The notes: generated by a model from the sequence alone, not told the origin. Positions 47,686-62,302 are shown, counted from the stretch's first letter. The stretch: 64,000 nucleotides of DNA from Alphaproteobacteria bacterium (GCA_016783965.1 JADHVO010000008.1:186001-250000); one strand, 5' to 3'. Translations and numbers: made by a program.

Positions 47686-48663
47686 ATGCACCGGATGACC
47701 TTTGCCCTGGCCATCACGGCCCTGCTGCTTGTCGCGCCGGCTGCCTGGCCATTCGGAACGGTGCGTGGTCTGGGCCAGAATGCCGAGCACGAGCGCATCA
47801 CGCGCCACGCGCTGGGCTGCGGCCTCCTCACCGACGCGGCTAACTGCTTCGAGGCCAAGTCGCTCGAGGAACTCGCAGGCGGCAACGACGATTTCGGCGC
47901 CGTCGGCATCCCAGATCGCGGTGAGCTCATCACCGTAAACAAGGCGCATTGCGACAGCGGCGACTGGCTCGACATCCCCGGCTACCCGCATGCGCAAAGC
48001 GAGGGGCAGGCCGCGCTCGAAGCCTGCCGCGCCTGGATGCATCAGAAGCTCGACGAGGCGATCGCCGACGCCGCCGCGCTGGTCGACCGCGACGGCAATC
48101 TGCGCTCCGACCAGGTGAAGGCGTCCTGTGTCTTTGTCGGCCAGGTGAAAGGCAAGGCCAAGTGCAACGTGATCGAGGATCTCGGCATCCTGCTGCATGC
48201 CTCGGAGGACTTCTATTCGCACACGAACTGGGTCGATCAGCCCGACTCTACCCAACCCATCGGCGTCGAGAACCCGCCCGGCCTCAAAAGGCGCGGCCGC
48301 GCACCCTTCATCGACCTGCGATACGACAATCCGTTTCCGCCCGGCCTGATCTCCGGCTGCTATGAAAAGCCGCCGGAGGAGAAGCATTGCAACTACGGCC
48401 CCGGCGACAGCCTGCACCGCGTCAAGCACCTTGTCGTGAACAAGGACTACGGCACCATCGACCCGGCGATCGGCGGCGGCACCACCCGCCGTGGCAGCCA
48501 CGACGACAATTTCGCGCACGCCATAGAGGCTGCGATCGACGACACGCGCGACAAGTGGCTGACCTTCCGCGAGCGCCTGACGCAGGCGTATGGCGCACGG
48601 ACCGGCGCCCTGATGGCCTGCGCCATCAGCCATGACGATCCCGTCGCGGATTGCCATAGTTGA
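47686..48663 (+). CDS. secreted CinY/HET-C-like protein
   Basis: The 325-residue protein has a signal peptide (MHRMTFALAITALLLVAPAA) and an EHERITRHALGC motif soon after. HASEDFYSHTNWVD in the middle is characteristic of HET-C/CinY-type proteins, which have a zinc phospholipase-C-like helical core. Four or more cysteines (for example CGLL, NCFEAK, CDSG, CRAW) suggest disulfides. ATG 47686 with GGGGG upstream is preferred to an earlier in-frame start. The catalytic state and substrate are unknown. Confidence 0.6.
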   Translation: MHRMTFALAITALLLVAPAAWPFGTVRGLGQNAEHERITRHALGCGLLTDAANCFEAKSLEELAGGNDDFGAVGIPDRGELITVNKAHCDSGDWLDIPGYPHAQSEGQAALEACRAWMHQKLDEAIADAAALVDRDGNLRSDQVKASCVFVGQVKGKAKCNVIEDLGILLHASEDFYSHTNWVDQPDSTQPIGVENPPGLKRRGRAPFIDLRYDNPFPPGLISGCYEKPPEEKHCNYGPGDSLHRVKHLVVNKDYGTIDPAIGGGTTRRGSHDDNFAHAIEAAIDDTRDKWLTFRERLTQAYGARTGALMACAISHDDPVADCHS

Positions 48664-48666
48664 GGC

Positions 48667-49001
48667 ATGCCGCTCACAGCCATATCGATTGAAGGTTACC
48701 GCTCGGTCCGCCGTCTCTACCTGCCGATCGGAGACCTGTCAGTGTTTGTCGGCAGCAACGGCGTAGGCAAGACGAATCTCTACAACGCGCTCGCCCTTCT
48801 GCGTGCCGCCGCTGAAGGAACAATCACCCGCGCCATCGCGCAGGAAGGCGGCGTTGGATCGTCACGCATTCGGAGTCACTGGCGGATACGTTACGCGTCG
48901 AAGCCGGCGCCATGCCACGGCGCGTCGTCAAGAAGGATGGCGAAACGATCCTCGAGGGCCAGAAGGCCTCGGGTGAATTCCGCGATGACGAAAACGACTA
49001 G
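48667..49001 (+). pseudogene. internally deleted AAA-type (RecF/SMC-like) ATPase
   Basis: The first 60 residues (ISIEGYRSVRRLYLPIGDLS, FVGSNGVGKTNLYNALAL) are the N-terminus of an AAA_21-like ATPase with an intact Walker A. After 48857 the reading switches to IVTHSESLADTLRVEAGA in another frame, which is the typical C-terminal D-loop/H-loop end, and runs to a TAG at 48999-49001. Roughly 250 central residues, with the Walker B and signature motif, are missing. It is thus a remnant of a larger gene. The end overlaps dnaJ by four bases. Confidence 0.75.
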
Positions 49002-50128
49002 TTTCTTGTCTCGGAACCGAAGAAGCTCTTCGCCTTTTTCAGCCAGCCTTCCGTCTCCGGATGGCAGCCGGCTTCGTTGAGCTTCTCGAACTCCTTGAGC
49101 AGCTCTTTCTGCTTCTTGTTGAGCTTGACCGGCGTCTCCACTGCAACCTCGACATAGAGATCGCCGTGCAGCCCGCCGCCGCGCAGCACCGGCATGCCCT
49201 TGCCGCGCATGCGGAACTGGCGGCCGGTCTGGGTGCCTTCTGGGATGGTCACCTTGGCCTTGCCGCCATCCAGGGTCGGCACGTCGATCGCGCCGCCCAG
49301 CGACGCGGTGACGAAAGACACCGGCGCACGGCAATAGAGGTCGTGGCCCTCGCGGTTGAACATCTCGTGCGCTCGGACCGACACGAAAATGTAGAGATCG
49401 CCCGCCGGACCGCCGTTCATGCCGGCCTGGCCTTCGCCGGAGAGACGGATACGGGTGCCTTCCTCGACGCCGGCCGGGATGTCGACCGACAGCGTGCGTT
49501 CCTTCTGGATATGGCCGGAACCCTTGCACGGCTTGCAGGGATGCTTGATCACGCGCCCGGTGCCGCGGCAGCCCGGACAGGTGCGCTCGATGGTGAAGAA
49601 ACCCTGCTGCGCCCGCACCTTGCCGATACCGGAACAGGTCGTGCATTGCTCGGGCTTGTGGCCCGGCTCCGAGCCGGTTCCGCCGCAGGTTTCACAGGCG
49701 ACCGCCGTCGGAACCTTGATCTGCGCGTTGCGGCCCTTGAACGACTCTTCCAGCGTGACCTCGAGATTGTAGCGAAGATCGCCGCCGCGGTTCTGGCGGC
49801 GCGCCCGGCGCCCGCCCATGAACTCCCCGAACAGGTCGTCGAACACGTCCGTGAAGGACGATGCGAAATCGAAACCGGACGGACCGCGCCCGCCCATGCC
49901 GTTCTCGAATGCGGCGTGACCGAAGCGGTCGTAGGCGGCGCGCTTCTGATCGTCCTTCAGGACGTCATACGCCTCGCTGATTTCCTTGAATTTGACCTCG
50001 GCAGTGTGGTCCCCGGGATTGCGGTCAGGGTGGCATTCCATCGCCAGCTTGCGGTAACTGGCCTTCAGCTCGGCAACACCCGCGCCCTTCTGGCATCCGA
50101 GAACTTCGTAATAACACCGCTTCGACAT
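48998..50128 (-). CDS. dnaJ: chaperone DnaJ
   Basis: DnaJ is the Hsp40 co-chaperone that delivers substrates to DnaK. The 376-residue protein has the J domain (1-70) with HPD at 33-35, a Gly/Phe-rich linker (about 75-110), and four zinc-binding CxxCxGxG repeats ([32 protein letters not shown]). The C-terminal substrate domain follows. It lies 79 bases after dnaK, with a terminator in between, so dnaJ depends on read-through or an unseen promoter. Confidence 0.97.
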   Translation of the reverse strand: MSKRCYYEVLGCQKGAGVAELKASYRKLAMECHPDRNPGDHTAEVKFKEISEAYDVLKDDQKRAAYDRFGHAAFENGMGGRGPSGFDFASSFTDVFDDLFGEFMGGRRARRQNRGGDLRYNLEVTLEESFKGRNAQIKVPTAVACETCGGTGSEPGHKPEQCTTCSGIGKVRAQQGFFTIERTCPGCRGTGRVIKHPCKPCKGSGHIQKERTLSVDIPAGVEEGTRIRLSGEGQAGMNGGPAGDLYIFVSVRAHEMFNREGHDLYCRAPVSFVTASLGGAIDVPTLDGGKAKVTIPEGTQTGRQFRMRGKGMPVLRGGGLHGDLYVEVAVETPVKLNKKQKELLKEFEKLNEAGCHPETEGWLKKAKSFFGSETRN

Positions 50129-50154
50129 GGCGCGCTTGTAAACCCAGCCTCGTT

Positions 50155-50188
50155 AAAAAAGAGCCCGGCGTCGTTTGGAACGCCAGGC
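50155..50188 (-). terminator. intrinsic terminator between dnaK and dnaJ
   Basis: On the minus strand GCCTGGCG (50181-50188) pairs with CGCCGGGC (50163-50170; one G-U) and is followed by TCTTTTTTAA (50155-50160 as T on the minus strand). Confidence 0.82.
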
Positions 50189-50207
50189 CCCGCTTGTTGA
50201 GAGCGCG

Positions 50208-52121
<1,914 letters not shown>

Positions 52122-52238
52122 GTGTACTTTCCTTACCTTTGGCGGACGGGTTCCTGGCCTTCAACGAAGCGCCCTCCGGGCCGTCCCCTGAAAATCCCCG
52201 AAAAAGCCTTGGAAATGGCCCTTTGGGAGTCAGGGGCT

Positions 52239-52267
52239 ATATAGGGACGGCATACCGGCACGGCAAG
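52239..52267 (-). promoter_or_regulatory. heat-shock (RpoH-type) / sigma70 promoter of dnaK
   Basis: On the minus strand CTTG (52264-52267) and CCTATAT (52239-52245) are 18 bases apart, as in alphaproteobacterial RpoH promoters. The same DNA also reads TTGCCG-N17-TATATA (10 element at 52238-52243), a housekeeping pattern, so the site may serve both sigma factors. Confidence 0.7.
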
Positions 52268-52406
52268 ACCGCTGCGGCACCTGATTCGACGCCCGATATA
52301 GCCATCCAAACCCCATCCCGAAACCCCAAAACCACCACAGTTCCTTGGATTTTCGCCATACGGAGGGCCAATCCAATGTTAACCCCGGGAGCCCTAGCAT
52401 CGGCCG

Positions 52407-53921
52407 ATGGTGGCGCGGCTGGGCGTGCTGCCGGTTGAGTGCGTTTGCGTGCAGGCCATCATCGAAGCCTTGAGCCGCGCCGGAATTGCAGCGGCCACCA
52501 TCGGGGAGAACCGCCAACTGGTGGCGGCGAACCAGCGCCTGCGCGAACTCCTCGGGCTTGCGGCCGATGAATTGATCGGCACCGACATCGGTGCCGTGCT
52601 GGCCACCAAAGCGGCGGAGGTTGCGACAGTGGGCATGTCGGCCGTCTATCGCTTCGCGGAGACCGCGGACGCGTCATGGTACCGGCTCGATCTTCGCTCG
52701 GTCGAGAACAGCCACCTGGGCGTGCTCACCGACGTTGGCCCCCAGTACGAGGCGCGCACCACGATCCGCGAATACAACCTGGCGCGCGACCGCCTGCTGC
52801 TCGACGGCAAGATCGGCACCTGGCGCTACGATCCCGACGCGGAGCTCTATTACTTCTCATCCGAACTGAACCTCGGCCATCCCGGCGCCGGCTCCGCCGT
52901 GCCAGTGCCGCTGCTTCAACTGCTGCAACATCCCGACGACAAGGATCGGGACACCGAGATCCGCGAGCGCATCACGCGCGAAGGCGGCACCGACAACGCC
53001 GAGATGCGCTACCGCCAGGCGGACGGAAGCTGGACGCATCTCAATGTGTATTACCGCTCGGGTCGCCAACGTCCATCAGGCCGCTACGAGATGTTCGGCA
53101 TCAGCCAGGACGTCACGGCCATCGCCTTGGCGCGCGACGAGGCCCACCGCCTGTCCGCCCAACTCACCGACGCGCTACGCCGTGCCGACTACGCCAACCG
53201 CACCAAAACCGAGTTCCTGGCGAACATGAGCCACGAGCTGCGCACGCCGCTGAATGCCATCCTCGGCTTCTCCGAGGTGATCGAACGGCAGATGTTCGGT
53301 CCGGTGCAGGACAAATATGTCGGCTACGCGCACGACATCTATCGCAGCGGCCAGCACCTGCTGGCATTGGTCAATGACGTCCTCGACCTCGCCAAGCTGG
53401 AGGCCGGCAAACTCGAGCTGCGCGAGAGCGAGATTTCGCTGAGCGCGATGATCGACGACTGCCTGGCGCTGGTGCGCGGCCGCGCCGACGCCGGCAGGCT
53501 CCGCCTCTCGCGCACCATCGCGCTGCACGCCACCGTGCTCCGCGGCGATAGCCGCGCACTGAAGCAGATCCTGCTGAATTTCCTCTCCAACGCAGTGAAG
53601 TTCACGCCCGAGGGCGGCTCGGTCTCCGTCAGCACCGCTCTCGAACCCGATGGCGCGCTCTGCCTGTCGGTGAAGGATAGCGGCATCGGCATGACGCCGT
53701 CCGGCATCGCGATTGCTCTGTCGCCCTTCGGCCAGATCGACTCGCACCTCGCGCGCAAGCACCAGGGCACAGGCCTCGGCCTTCCCATCTGCAAATCGCT
53801 GATGGAGCTTCACGGCGGCACCATCACGATTGAAAGCGAGCCCAACCTCGGCACCACCCTGACCGCCCGCTTCCCAGCGGAGCGCGCGATGCATTCGGCT
53901 ACGCAGGCTACCGCATCCTAG
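52407..53921 (+). CDS. PAS-containing sensor histidine kinase
   Basis: The 504-residue soluble protein has a PAS-like sensor region (about 15-90, with ENRQLVAANQRLRELLGL), a second PAS/PAC-like part (about 130-240, with DGSWTHLNVYYR), and a kinase core: FLANMSHELRTPLNAILGF with the H-box His (about residue 277), NFLSNAVKFTPEGG (N box), VKDSGIGMT and GTGLGLPICKSLMELHGG (G boxes). There is no transmembrane segment, so it senses a cytosolic cue. No response regulator is adjacent, so it is an orphan kinase. It lies divergent from dnaK. Confidence 0.88.
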   Translation: MVARLGVLPVECVCVQAIIEALSRAGIAAATIGENRQLVAANQRLRELLGLAADELIGTDIGAVLATKAAEVATVGMSAVYRFAETADASWYRLDLRSVENSHLGVLTDVGPQYEARTTIREYNLARDRLLLDGKIGTWRYDPDAELYYFSSELNLGHPGAGSAVPVPLLQLLQHPDDKDRDTEIRERITREGGTDNAEMRYRQADGSWTHLNVYYRSGRQRPSGRYEMFGISQDVTAIALARDEAHRLSAQLTDALRRADYANRTKTEFLANMSHELRTPLNAILGFSEVIERQMFGPVQDKYVGYAHDIYRSGQHLLALVNDVLDLAKLEAGKLELRESEISLSAMIDDCLALVRGRADAGRLRLSRTIALHATVLRGDSRALKQILLNFLSNAVKFTPEGGSVSVSTALEPDGALCLSVKDSGIGMTPSGIAIALSPFGQIDSHLARKHQGTGLGLPICKSLMELHGGTITIESEPNLGTTLTARFPAERAMHSATQATAS

Positions 53922-53924
53922 GCG

Positions 53925-55328
53925 TTACCGGCTGGCATGATCTTCCAGCACTGAGGCGATGCAGGCGGTGACTTTCTTCGCCGTCGGGATGTGCAGGAAT
54001 TCGTTGGGGCCGTGCGCATTGGAGTGCGGGCCGAGCACGCCGGTCACCACGAACTGCGTTCCGGGGAATTTCTCGCCCAGCATGCCCATGAACGGGATCG
54101 AGCCGCCTTCGCCCATGAACGCCACGGGCTTGCCGAACGCCGCCTCGCTCGCCTTGTTCAGCGCCGTCTCAAGCCAGGGCGCAAGGCTCGGCGCGTTCCA
54201 GCCGGATTGGCCGTCCTCGGCGTCGAACTCGACCTCGGCGTCATAGGGCGCCTTCTCTTCCAGCGCGCTCTTGATGGCCATCGTGGCTTTCATCGCGTCG
54301 CAGGTCGGCGGCAGGCGCATCGACAGCTTCGCGGTCGTGTAGGGCAGAAGCACATTGCCGCCGTTCTCCGGCAGCGGATATCCCTCCATCGCGGTGACCG
54401 CAAGCTGCGGCCGCCAGGTGCGGTTCAGGATCAGCTCGGTCACGTCCCCCACCATCGGCTTGGTCGAACCGGCCAGGGGCATCTTGGTGTAGACCTCGTC
54501 ACCCAGGATTTTCGCCGCCGCGCGCGCCTGCTCCATGCGATCCGGCGGTATCTGCACGAACAGCTCGTCCAGCTTGATCTGGCCGGTCGCCTCGTCCTCG
54601 ATGCGTGAGATCAGGCCGCGCGCGATGCGGAACGATGACGGCACCACGCCGCTGGCATCGCCCGAATGCACGCCTTCGGTCAGCACCCGAACCTTGAGCT
54701 GCCCCATCGCGATGCCGCGCAGCGATGTCGTGAGCCAGAGCTGGTCGTAGTTCCCGCACCCGCTGTCGAGGCACACCACCAGGTCCGGCGTGCCGATCCG
54801 CGGCGCCAGGTGATCGATGTAGTAGGGCAGGTCGTAGGATCCCGACTCCTCGCACGCCTCGATGCAGATCACGCAGCGCGCATGCTTCTTCTTCTCCTCG
54901 CGCAGCGAAAGGATCGCCGCCAGCGAGGCGAACATGGCATAGCCGTCGTCCGCGCCGCCGCGCCCGAACAGCTTGTCGTCCTTCATCACCGGCACCCACG
55001 GCCCGGTGCCCTCGGCCCAGCCCGCCATCTCCGGCTGCTTGTCGAGATGACCGTAGAGCAGCACCGTGCCCTTCGCGTCACCCGGAATCTCGATGAAGAT
55101 CAGTGGCGTGCGCTTGGGCAGCCGCACCACTTCGAGCGTTGCGCCCTCGATATGGCCGATGCGCCGCCGCGCCCAGTTCTCGAACAGCGCCACCGCGCGC
55201 TCCATGTGCCCATGCGCCTCCCAGGCCGGATCGAAGTGCGGCGACTTGTTCGGGATGCGGATGTAGTCGGTGAGCGTGGGCAGGATGTCGTCCTCCCACA
55301 TGGTCTCGATGAACTTGGAAACGGACAT
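53925..55328 (-). CDS. M20 family metallopeptidase (dipeptidase-like)
   Basis: The 467-residue enzyme has the M20 ligands and catalytic residues: LLYGHLDKQP (His, Asp), FGRGGADDGYAMFA (bridging Asp), EACEESGSYD (catalytic and metal Glu) and the C-terminal His in GPHSNAHGPNEF. The dimerisation domain is at about 200-330. Such enzymes act as cytosolic dipeptidases or aminoacylases. ATG 55328 lies directly beside the REP-like repeat (CGAACCATG), and the 19 residues of a longer start come from the repeat, so 55328 is preferred. Confidence 0.88.
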   Translation of the reverse strand: MSVSKFIETMWEDDILPTLTDYIRIPNKSPHFDPAWEAHGHMERAVALFENWARRRIGHIEGATLEVVRLPKRTPLIFIEIPGDAKGTVLLYGHLDKQPEMAGWAEGTGPWVPVMKDDKLFGRGGADDGYAMFASLAAILSLREEKKKHARCVICIEACEESGSYDLPYYIDHLAPRIGTPDLVVCLDSGCGNYDQLWLTTSLRGIAMGQLKVRVLTEGVHSGDASGVVPSSFRIARGLISRIEDEATGQIKLDELFVQIPPDRMEQARAAAKILGDEVYTKMPLAGSTKPMVGDVTELILNRTWRPQLAVTAMEGYPLPENGGNVLLPYTTAKLSMRLPPTCDAMKATMAIKSALEEKAPYDAEVEFDAEDGQSGWNAPSLAPWLETALNKASEAAFGKPVAFMGEGGSIPFMGMLGEKFPGTQFVVTGVLGPHSNAHGPNEFLHIPTAKKVTACIASVLEDHASR

Positions 55329-55335
55329 GGTTCGG

Positions 55336-55409
55336 GGCTCGCTTCGCTCGCACCTCACCATGACGCAATTCCCCGCTTGCGTCATCCTGAGGTGCGAGCG
55401 AAGCGAGCC
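55336..55409. repeat. REP-like long inverted repeat between maeB and the M20 gene
   Basis: Perfect 22-base arms (55336-55357 and 55388-55409) enclose inner ATGACGC / GCGTCAT pairing. The same family occurs at 21789-21875. The left edge precedes the M20 start (ATG 55326-55328 on the minus strand), and the right edge (GAAGGATCA) gives the stop codon of maeB. It is long enough to act as a transcript end or mRNA stabiliser. Confidence 0.85.
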
Positions 55410-55415
55410 GAAGGA

Positions 55416-57668
<2,253 letters not shown>

Positions 57669-57769
57669 GCGCTCAACCAAAGAACCAATCCACAGAATAT
57701 CCCCTTTTGCCGCCTCGCATTTCAACCTCTGAACGCGTGCGGCGTTTGCGACATGATAAGGTCAGCGCC

Positions 57770-60487
57770 ATGCATGTCCGGGTGACGGAAACACAACAGT
57801 TCGAAGGGACTAGCGCGCCCACGCCGGTGGTGCCGCCCGACGCAACGCCCATGATGGCGCAGTACCTGGAGACCAAGGCCGCCCATTCCGATTACCTGCT
57901 GTTCTACCGCATGGGCGATTTCTATGAGTTGTTTTTCGACGATGCGGTACGCGCATCCGAGGCGCTGGACATCGCGCTCACCAAGCGCGGCAAGCATATG
58001 GGACGGGACATCGCGATGTGCGGTGTCCCGGTTCACGCGGCGGAAGCCTACCTCGAGAAACTGATTCGCAAGGGCTTCCGCGTCGCCGTCTGCGAACAAA
58101 TGGAAGACCCTGCCGAGGCCAAGAAGCGCGGCTCGAAGTCCGTCGTGAAGCGCGACGTCATCCGCCTGGTGACGCCGGGGACATTGACGGAAGACTCGCT
58201 GCTGGAAGCCCGCGCGTCGAACACGCTCGCGGCGCTCGGCCGCGCCGGCAACAGCTTCGCCATCGCCGCGTGCGACATTTCCACCGGTGCCTTCACGGTT
58301 GCACCCGTCGAGGAAGCAGAGATCGCCACCGAACTCGCTCGCGTCGGCCCGCGCGAGCTGCTGGTGCCCGACGCGCTGCTTGCCAACGAACTGCTCGCGC
58401 CGGCGCTGAAGTCACTCGGCCCCGCGCTCTCGCCGCTGCCCTCGATCAAGTTCGACTCCGGCGCCGGCGAACGCGCGCTCAAGGCGCACTACAAGGTGCA
58501 GAGTCTCGACGGCTTCGGCGGCTTCGGCCGCGCCGAGCTCTCGGCCGCCGGCGCGCTGATCGCCTACTTGGAGCTGACGCAGAAGGGCAGGATTCCCGCG
58601 CTGCTCACGCTGCGCAGGGAATCGCCGCGCGCCTTCATGGGTATCGACGCCGCGACGCGCCGCAACCTCGAACTGACCGAAACACTCTCCGGCGAACGCC
58701 GCGGTTCGCTGCTGTCGGTGATCGACCGCACCGTCACCGCCGCCGGCGCGCGCGAACTCGCCGCCCGCATCGCCGCGCCGCTCACGGATGTGAAAGCGAT
58801 CGCCGAACGCCATGACGCGGTCGCCTTTTTCGCCGCCGATTCCGAACTGCGCCGCACCCTGCGCGATGATCTGAAACAGGCGCCCGACATCGCCCGCGCG
58901 CTCGCCCGCATTTCGGTGGCGCGCGGCGGCCCGCGCGACCTCGCCAATCTGCGTGACGGCATCCGCTGTGCCCGCCACCTGCGCGGCAAGCTGAAGCTCG
59001 ACGATCCGCTGAAGCCGGCGCCCGGTGAAGTGCGCGCCGCATACCGCGACCTGGTCGAAGGCATCGCCGGCGTCTCGCGCCTGACCGAACGTCTCGAAGC
59101 GCTGCTGGTGGTGGAGCCGCCCTTTCTCGCCCGCGATGGCGGCTTCATCGCCGCCGGCGTGCATCCGCCGCTCGACGAGGTGCGCAAGCTGCGCGACGAA
59201 TCCCGCCGTGTTATCGCGGGCCTGGAAGCGAAGTACCGCACCGATTCGGGCGTCAACCAGCTCCGCATCAAGCACAACGGCGTGCTCGGCTATTTCATCG
59301 AGGTGACGCCCCAGCACGGCGACAAGCTGCAGGAGGGCGCCAACCGCATGCTCTTCCGCCACCGCCAGACCACCGGCAGCGCCGTCCGCTTCACCACCGA
59401 CGAACTCGCGACGCTGGCCACGCGCATCAGCCAGGCTGCCGATCAGGCGTTGGCACTGGAAAAAGAACTCTTCGACCTGATGTGCGGCCTCGCCCTCGAA
59501 TGCGCCGCCGCGCTCAACCGCATCGCCACTGCGCTCGCCATTATCGACGTCACCACCGCGCTGGGCGAACTCGCCATCGCCGCCCGCCACGCGCGCCCGA
59601 AGATCGACGACAGCGCCGCCTTCAAGATCGAACGCGGCCGCCATCCGGTGGTCGAGGCCGCGCTCGCCGGCGACCACGCCCATCCCTTCGTGCCCAACGA
59701 TTGCGATCTGTCGCCCGGCGGCATCGGGCGCCTGTGGCTCGTCACCGGCCCGAACATGGCGGGCAAGTCGACCTTTCTGCGCCAGAACGCGCTGATCGCG
59801 ATCCTCGCCCAGGCCGGCGCCTTCGTGCCGGCGGACGCCGCGCATATCGGCATCGTCGACCGCCTGTTCTCCAGAGTCGGCGCGGGCGACGATCTCGCCG
59901 CCGGCCGTTCCACTTTCATGGTCGAGATGGTGGAGACCGCCGCGATCCTGAACCAGGCGACGCCGCGCTCGCTGGTGATCCTGGACGAGATCGGCCGCGG
60001 CACCGCCACATTCGACGGCCTCGCCATCGCATGGGCGACCGCCGAGCACCTGCACGAGAAGAACAAATCCCGTGCCCTGTTCGCGACGCACTATCACGAG
60101 ATGACCGCGCTGTCGGAGCGTCTGAAGTCGCTCGCCTGCGTGACCATGCGCGTGCGCGAATGGAACGACAGCATCGTCTTCCTGCATGAGGTCGCGCCCG
60201 GCGCCGCCGACCGCTCCTACGGCATCCACGTCGCCAAGCTCGCCGGCCTTCCCGCCGCGGTCGTCGCCCGCGCCGAGGATGTGCTGAAAGCCCTCGAAGA
60301 AGGCCGCGAAGGCCACAAACCGCTAGCCCGCATCGACGACCTCCCGCTCTTCGCGGCGAACGCGCCCGCGCCCGCCGCCGCGAAAAAGAACCAACTCGAA
60401 GAAGCCGTAAGAGCCATCGAACCCGATGCGCTAACACCCAAGCAGGCGCTGGAGCTGATCTATCAGCTGAAGGCCATCAAGCCGTGA
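57770..60487 (+). CDS. mutS: DNA mismatch repair protein MutS
   Basis: MutS recognises mismatches and starts repair with MutL. The 905-residue protein has the mismatch-wedge motif [11 protein letters not shown] near the N-terminus, the core and clamp domains, and the ATPase domain with [19 protein letters not shown] (Walker A), [17 protein letters not shown] (Walker B) and the final [13 protein letters not shown] helix. ATG 57770 is preferred over a TTG at 57707, which runs into the maeB promoter region. Its stop overlaps the GNAT gene (GTGA). It is divergent from maeB. Confidence 0.97.
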   Translation: MHVRVTETQQFEGTSAPTPVVPPDATPMMAQYLETKAAHSDYLLFYRMGDFYELFFDDAVRASEALDIALTKRGKHMGRDIAMCGVPVHAAEAYLEKLIRKGFRVAVCEQMEDPAEAKKRGSKSVVKRDVIRLVTPGTLTEDSLLEARASNTLAALGRAGNSFAIAACDISTGAFTVAPVEEAEIATELARVGPRELLVPDALLANELLAPALKSLGPALSPLPSIKFDSGAGERALKAHYKVQSLDGFGGFGRAELSAAGALIAYLELTQKGRIPALLTLRRESPRAFMGIDAATRRNLELTETLSGERRGSLLSVIDRTVTAAGARELAARIAAPLTDVKAIAERHDAVAFFAADSELRRTLRDDLKQAPDIARALARISVARGGPRDLANLRDGIRCARHLRGKLKLDDPLKPAPGEVRAAYRDLVEGIAGVSRLTERLEALLVVEPPFLARDGGFIAAGVHPPLDEVRKLRDESRRVIAGLEAKYRTDSGVNQLRIKHNGVLGYFIEVTPQHGDKLQEGANRMLFRHRQTTGSAVRFTTDELATLATRISQAADQALALEKELFDLMCGLALECAAALNRIATALAIIDVTTALGELAIAARHARPKIDDSAAFKIERGRHPVVEAALAGDHAHPFVPNDCDLSPGGIGRLWLVTGPNMAGKSTFLRQNALIAILAQAGAFVPADAAHIGIVDRLFSRVGAGDDLAAGRSTFMVEMVETAAILNQATPRSLVILDEIGRGTATFDGLAIAWATAEHLHEKNKSRALFATHYHEMTALSERLKSLACVTMRVREWNDSIVFLHEVAPGAADRSYGIHVAKLAGLPAAVVARAEDVLKALEEGREGHKPLARIDDLPLFAANAPAPAAAKKNQLEEAVRAIEPDALTPKQALELIYQLKAIKP

Positions 60488-60990
60488 TCGAGACAGATCG
60501 TCTCCTGATCCGTCCCTTCCGTGACGAAGACCGCGTGCCATTCGCCGCGATGCATGCCGATCCCGAGGTCATGTGGGATTACGAGCGCCTGTTCGACCGC
60601 GCCGAGTGCGACGCGCGCATCGCCCGCTATGATGACTTCTATCGCCGCCTCGGCTTCGGCCGCTTCCCGGTGCTCGACAAGCGCGATGGCGTGTTCCTCG
60701 GCTACTGCGGCATCATGCCGACACCCGACGATCATCCGATGGCGCCGGCGGTCGAGATCGGCTGGCGCTTCACGCGCAAATCATGGGGCCACGGCTACGC
60801 GACCGAATCCGCCCGCGCCTGCCTCGATCATGGCTTCAACCAGTGCGGCCTGACGGAAGTGCTGAGCTACACCCGCAACGACAACACGCGGTCCGAGAAC
60901 GTGATGAAGCGCCTCGGCCTCACCTTCCTGCACGACCGGAGCTGGACGCACGCCGGGCATCCCTACGTGGTCTACATTGCCCGCCGTTAA
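60484..60990 (+). CDS. GNAT family N-acetyltransferase (RimJ/RimL-like)
   Basis: The 168-residue protein begins [14 protein letters not shown] and has the acetyl-CoA loop [19 protein letters not shown], then [18 protein letters not shown], as in RimJ/RimL-type GNATs. Substrates could be ribosomal proteins, tRNA-linked amino acids or small molecules. It starts at GTG 60484 overlapping the mutS stop, indicating translational coupling. The end converges with map. Confidence 0.85.
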   Translation: MIETDRLLIRPFRDEDRVPFAAMHADPEVMWDYERLFDRAECDARIARYDDFYRRLGFGRFPVLDKRDGVFLGYCGIMPTPDDHPMAPAVEIGWRFTRKSWGHGYATESARACLDHGFNQCGLTEVLSYTRNDNTRSENVMKRLGLTFLHDRSWTHAGHPYVVYIARR

Positions 60991-61733
60991 GCCATCGTCA
61001 CGACGACCGCGCCGCGTTTCGTCGCGACCAGCGTGTGCTCGTACTGCACCGTTGCATGCCCGCCGTTCGCGAACAGCGTCCACGGATCGCCGCCCTCGAT
61101 CGCCAGAAGCGATCCCGTCGACAGGAACGGCTCGATCGTGAACACCAGCCCGTCATGGATGCGCCGCCTGTCGCCGGGCTCGTACCACGTCGGGATGTGC
61201 CCCGGCTCTTCGTGCAGTGCGCCGCCCACGCCGTGGCTCGCCAGGTTGCGGATCAGCGTGTAGCGGTTCTTGTCCGCAAACGACTGCACGGCACGCCCGA
61301 TCTCGTTCAATCGTCCACCCGCCTTCACCGCCTTGATGCCGGTCCACATCGCGCGCTTCCCGTCGCGGCACAGTCGCTCGATCTTCTCCTGCACCGGCGG
61401 CATCGCGAAGCTCCCGCCCGTGTCCGCGAAGAACCCGTCGATATCCGCCGACATGTCGATGTTCACCAGGTCGCCGGCCTTCAGCACCTGCTCGCCCGGA
61501 ATCCCGTGCGCCACCGCCGGCGACACCGAGATGCAGGTTGCGCCCGGAAAACCGTAGGTCGATTCCGGCGCCGGCCGCGCGCCTTCCTTTTCCAGCAGCG
61601 CCCGCCCGATGCCGTCCAGCTCGCGCGTCGTCATGCCCGGCTCCATGGCCTTCGCCATGGCCTGCATCGTTGCCGCCACCACGCGCCCTGCGCGCTTCAG
61701 CTTCTCGAGCTGCTCGTGCCGTTCGATCGTCAT
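60987..61733 (-). CDS. map: type I methionine aminopeptidase
   Basis: The enzyme removes N-terminal Met from new proteins. The 248-residue protein has NIDMSADIDGFFADTGGSF (the two metal Asp), GVGGALHEEPGHIP (metal His), FTIEPFLSTG (metal Glu) and QYEHTLVATKRGAVVV. The size is that of bacterial type I enzymes. The ATG at 61733 fits the usual N-terminus; upstream in-frame codons would overlap the divergent universal stress gene. It converges with GNAT at 60987-60990. Confidence 0.95.
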   Translation of the reverse strand: MTIERHEQLEKLKRAGRVVAATMQAMAKAMEPGMTTRELDGIGRALLEKEGARPAPESTYGFPGATCISVSPAVAHGIPGEQVLKAGDLVNIDMSADIDGFFADTGGSFAMPPVQEKIERLCRDGKRAMWTGIKAVKAGGRLNEIGRAVQSFADKNRYTLIRNLASHGVGGALHEEPGHIPTWYEPGDRRRIHDGLVFTIEPFLSTGSLLAIEGGDPWTLFANGGHATVQYEHTLVATKRGAVVVTMA

Positions 61734-61782
61734 CCGACGCACCCTTGCCGTTGCGTCCACCATGGTGTCAGCATCCGCCGCC

Positions 61783-62253
61783 ATGAGCGAGACCCTCGAT
61801 CGCCCACGCAAGTTCCTGGTCGTCGTCGACAAGTCGCCGGAGTGCAAGGTGGCGATCCGCTTCGCCGCGCGCCGCGCCCAGCACACGGGCGGCCGCGTCA
61901 CGCTGCTCTGCGTCGCCCAGCCGGCCAGCTTCCAGCAATGGCGCGGTGTCGAAGAGATCATGCAGGACGAGGCGCGGCAGGAGGCCGAAAGCCTGATCTA
62001 TGCCGCCGCCAAGACCGTCAACGAACTCGCCGGCATCATCCCGGAACTGGTCGTCACCCTCGGCCGCCCCGCAGAAGCGCTCCTGGAGCTGATCAAGTCC
62101 GACAAGGACATGTCGATCCTGGTGCTCGCTGCCGGCACCTCGAAAGAAGGCCCCGGCCCGCTGGTCTCGCTGTTCACGACCGGCGTCCAGTCCATCCCGG
62201 TGACCATCGTTCCCGGCAATTTCAGCGAAGAGAAGATCGACCAACTCGCATGA
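61783..62253 (+). CDS. universal stress protein (UspA family)
   Basis: The 156-residue protein has a Usp alpha/beta fold: RKFLVVVDKSPECKVAIRFA at the start, GRVTLLCVAQP, and a later ILVLAAGTSKEGPGPLVSLF, a loose version of the ATP-binding G-2x-G-9x-G(S/T) motif. The Gly spacing is irregular, so nucleotide binding is uncertain. Its N-terminal ATG at 61783 lies 50 bases from the divergent map start. The stress signal is not known. Confidence 0.8.
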   Translation: MSETLDRPRKFLVVVDKSPECKVAIRFAARRAQHTGGRVTLLCVAQPASFQQWRGVEEIMQDEARQEAESLIYAAAKTVNELAGIIPELVVTLGRPAEALLELIKSDKDMSILVLAAGTSKEGPGPLVSLFTTGVQSIPVTIVPGNFSEEKIDQLA

Positions 62254-62302
62254 TACAACCGCAGGTTGCGCAATTGCGATCGATCTCTCTCACTCAGGCG
62301 GT

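Noticed and set aside
48667..49080. A complete small ATPase gene of 137 residues
   Set aside because: After residue 60 this frame departs from the family and runs through the 3' end of dnaJ; a remnant explains it better.
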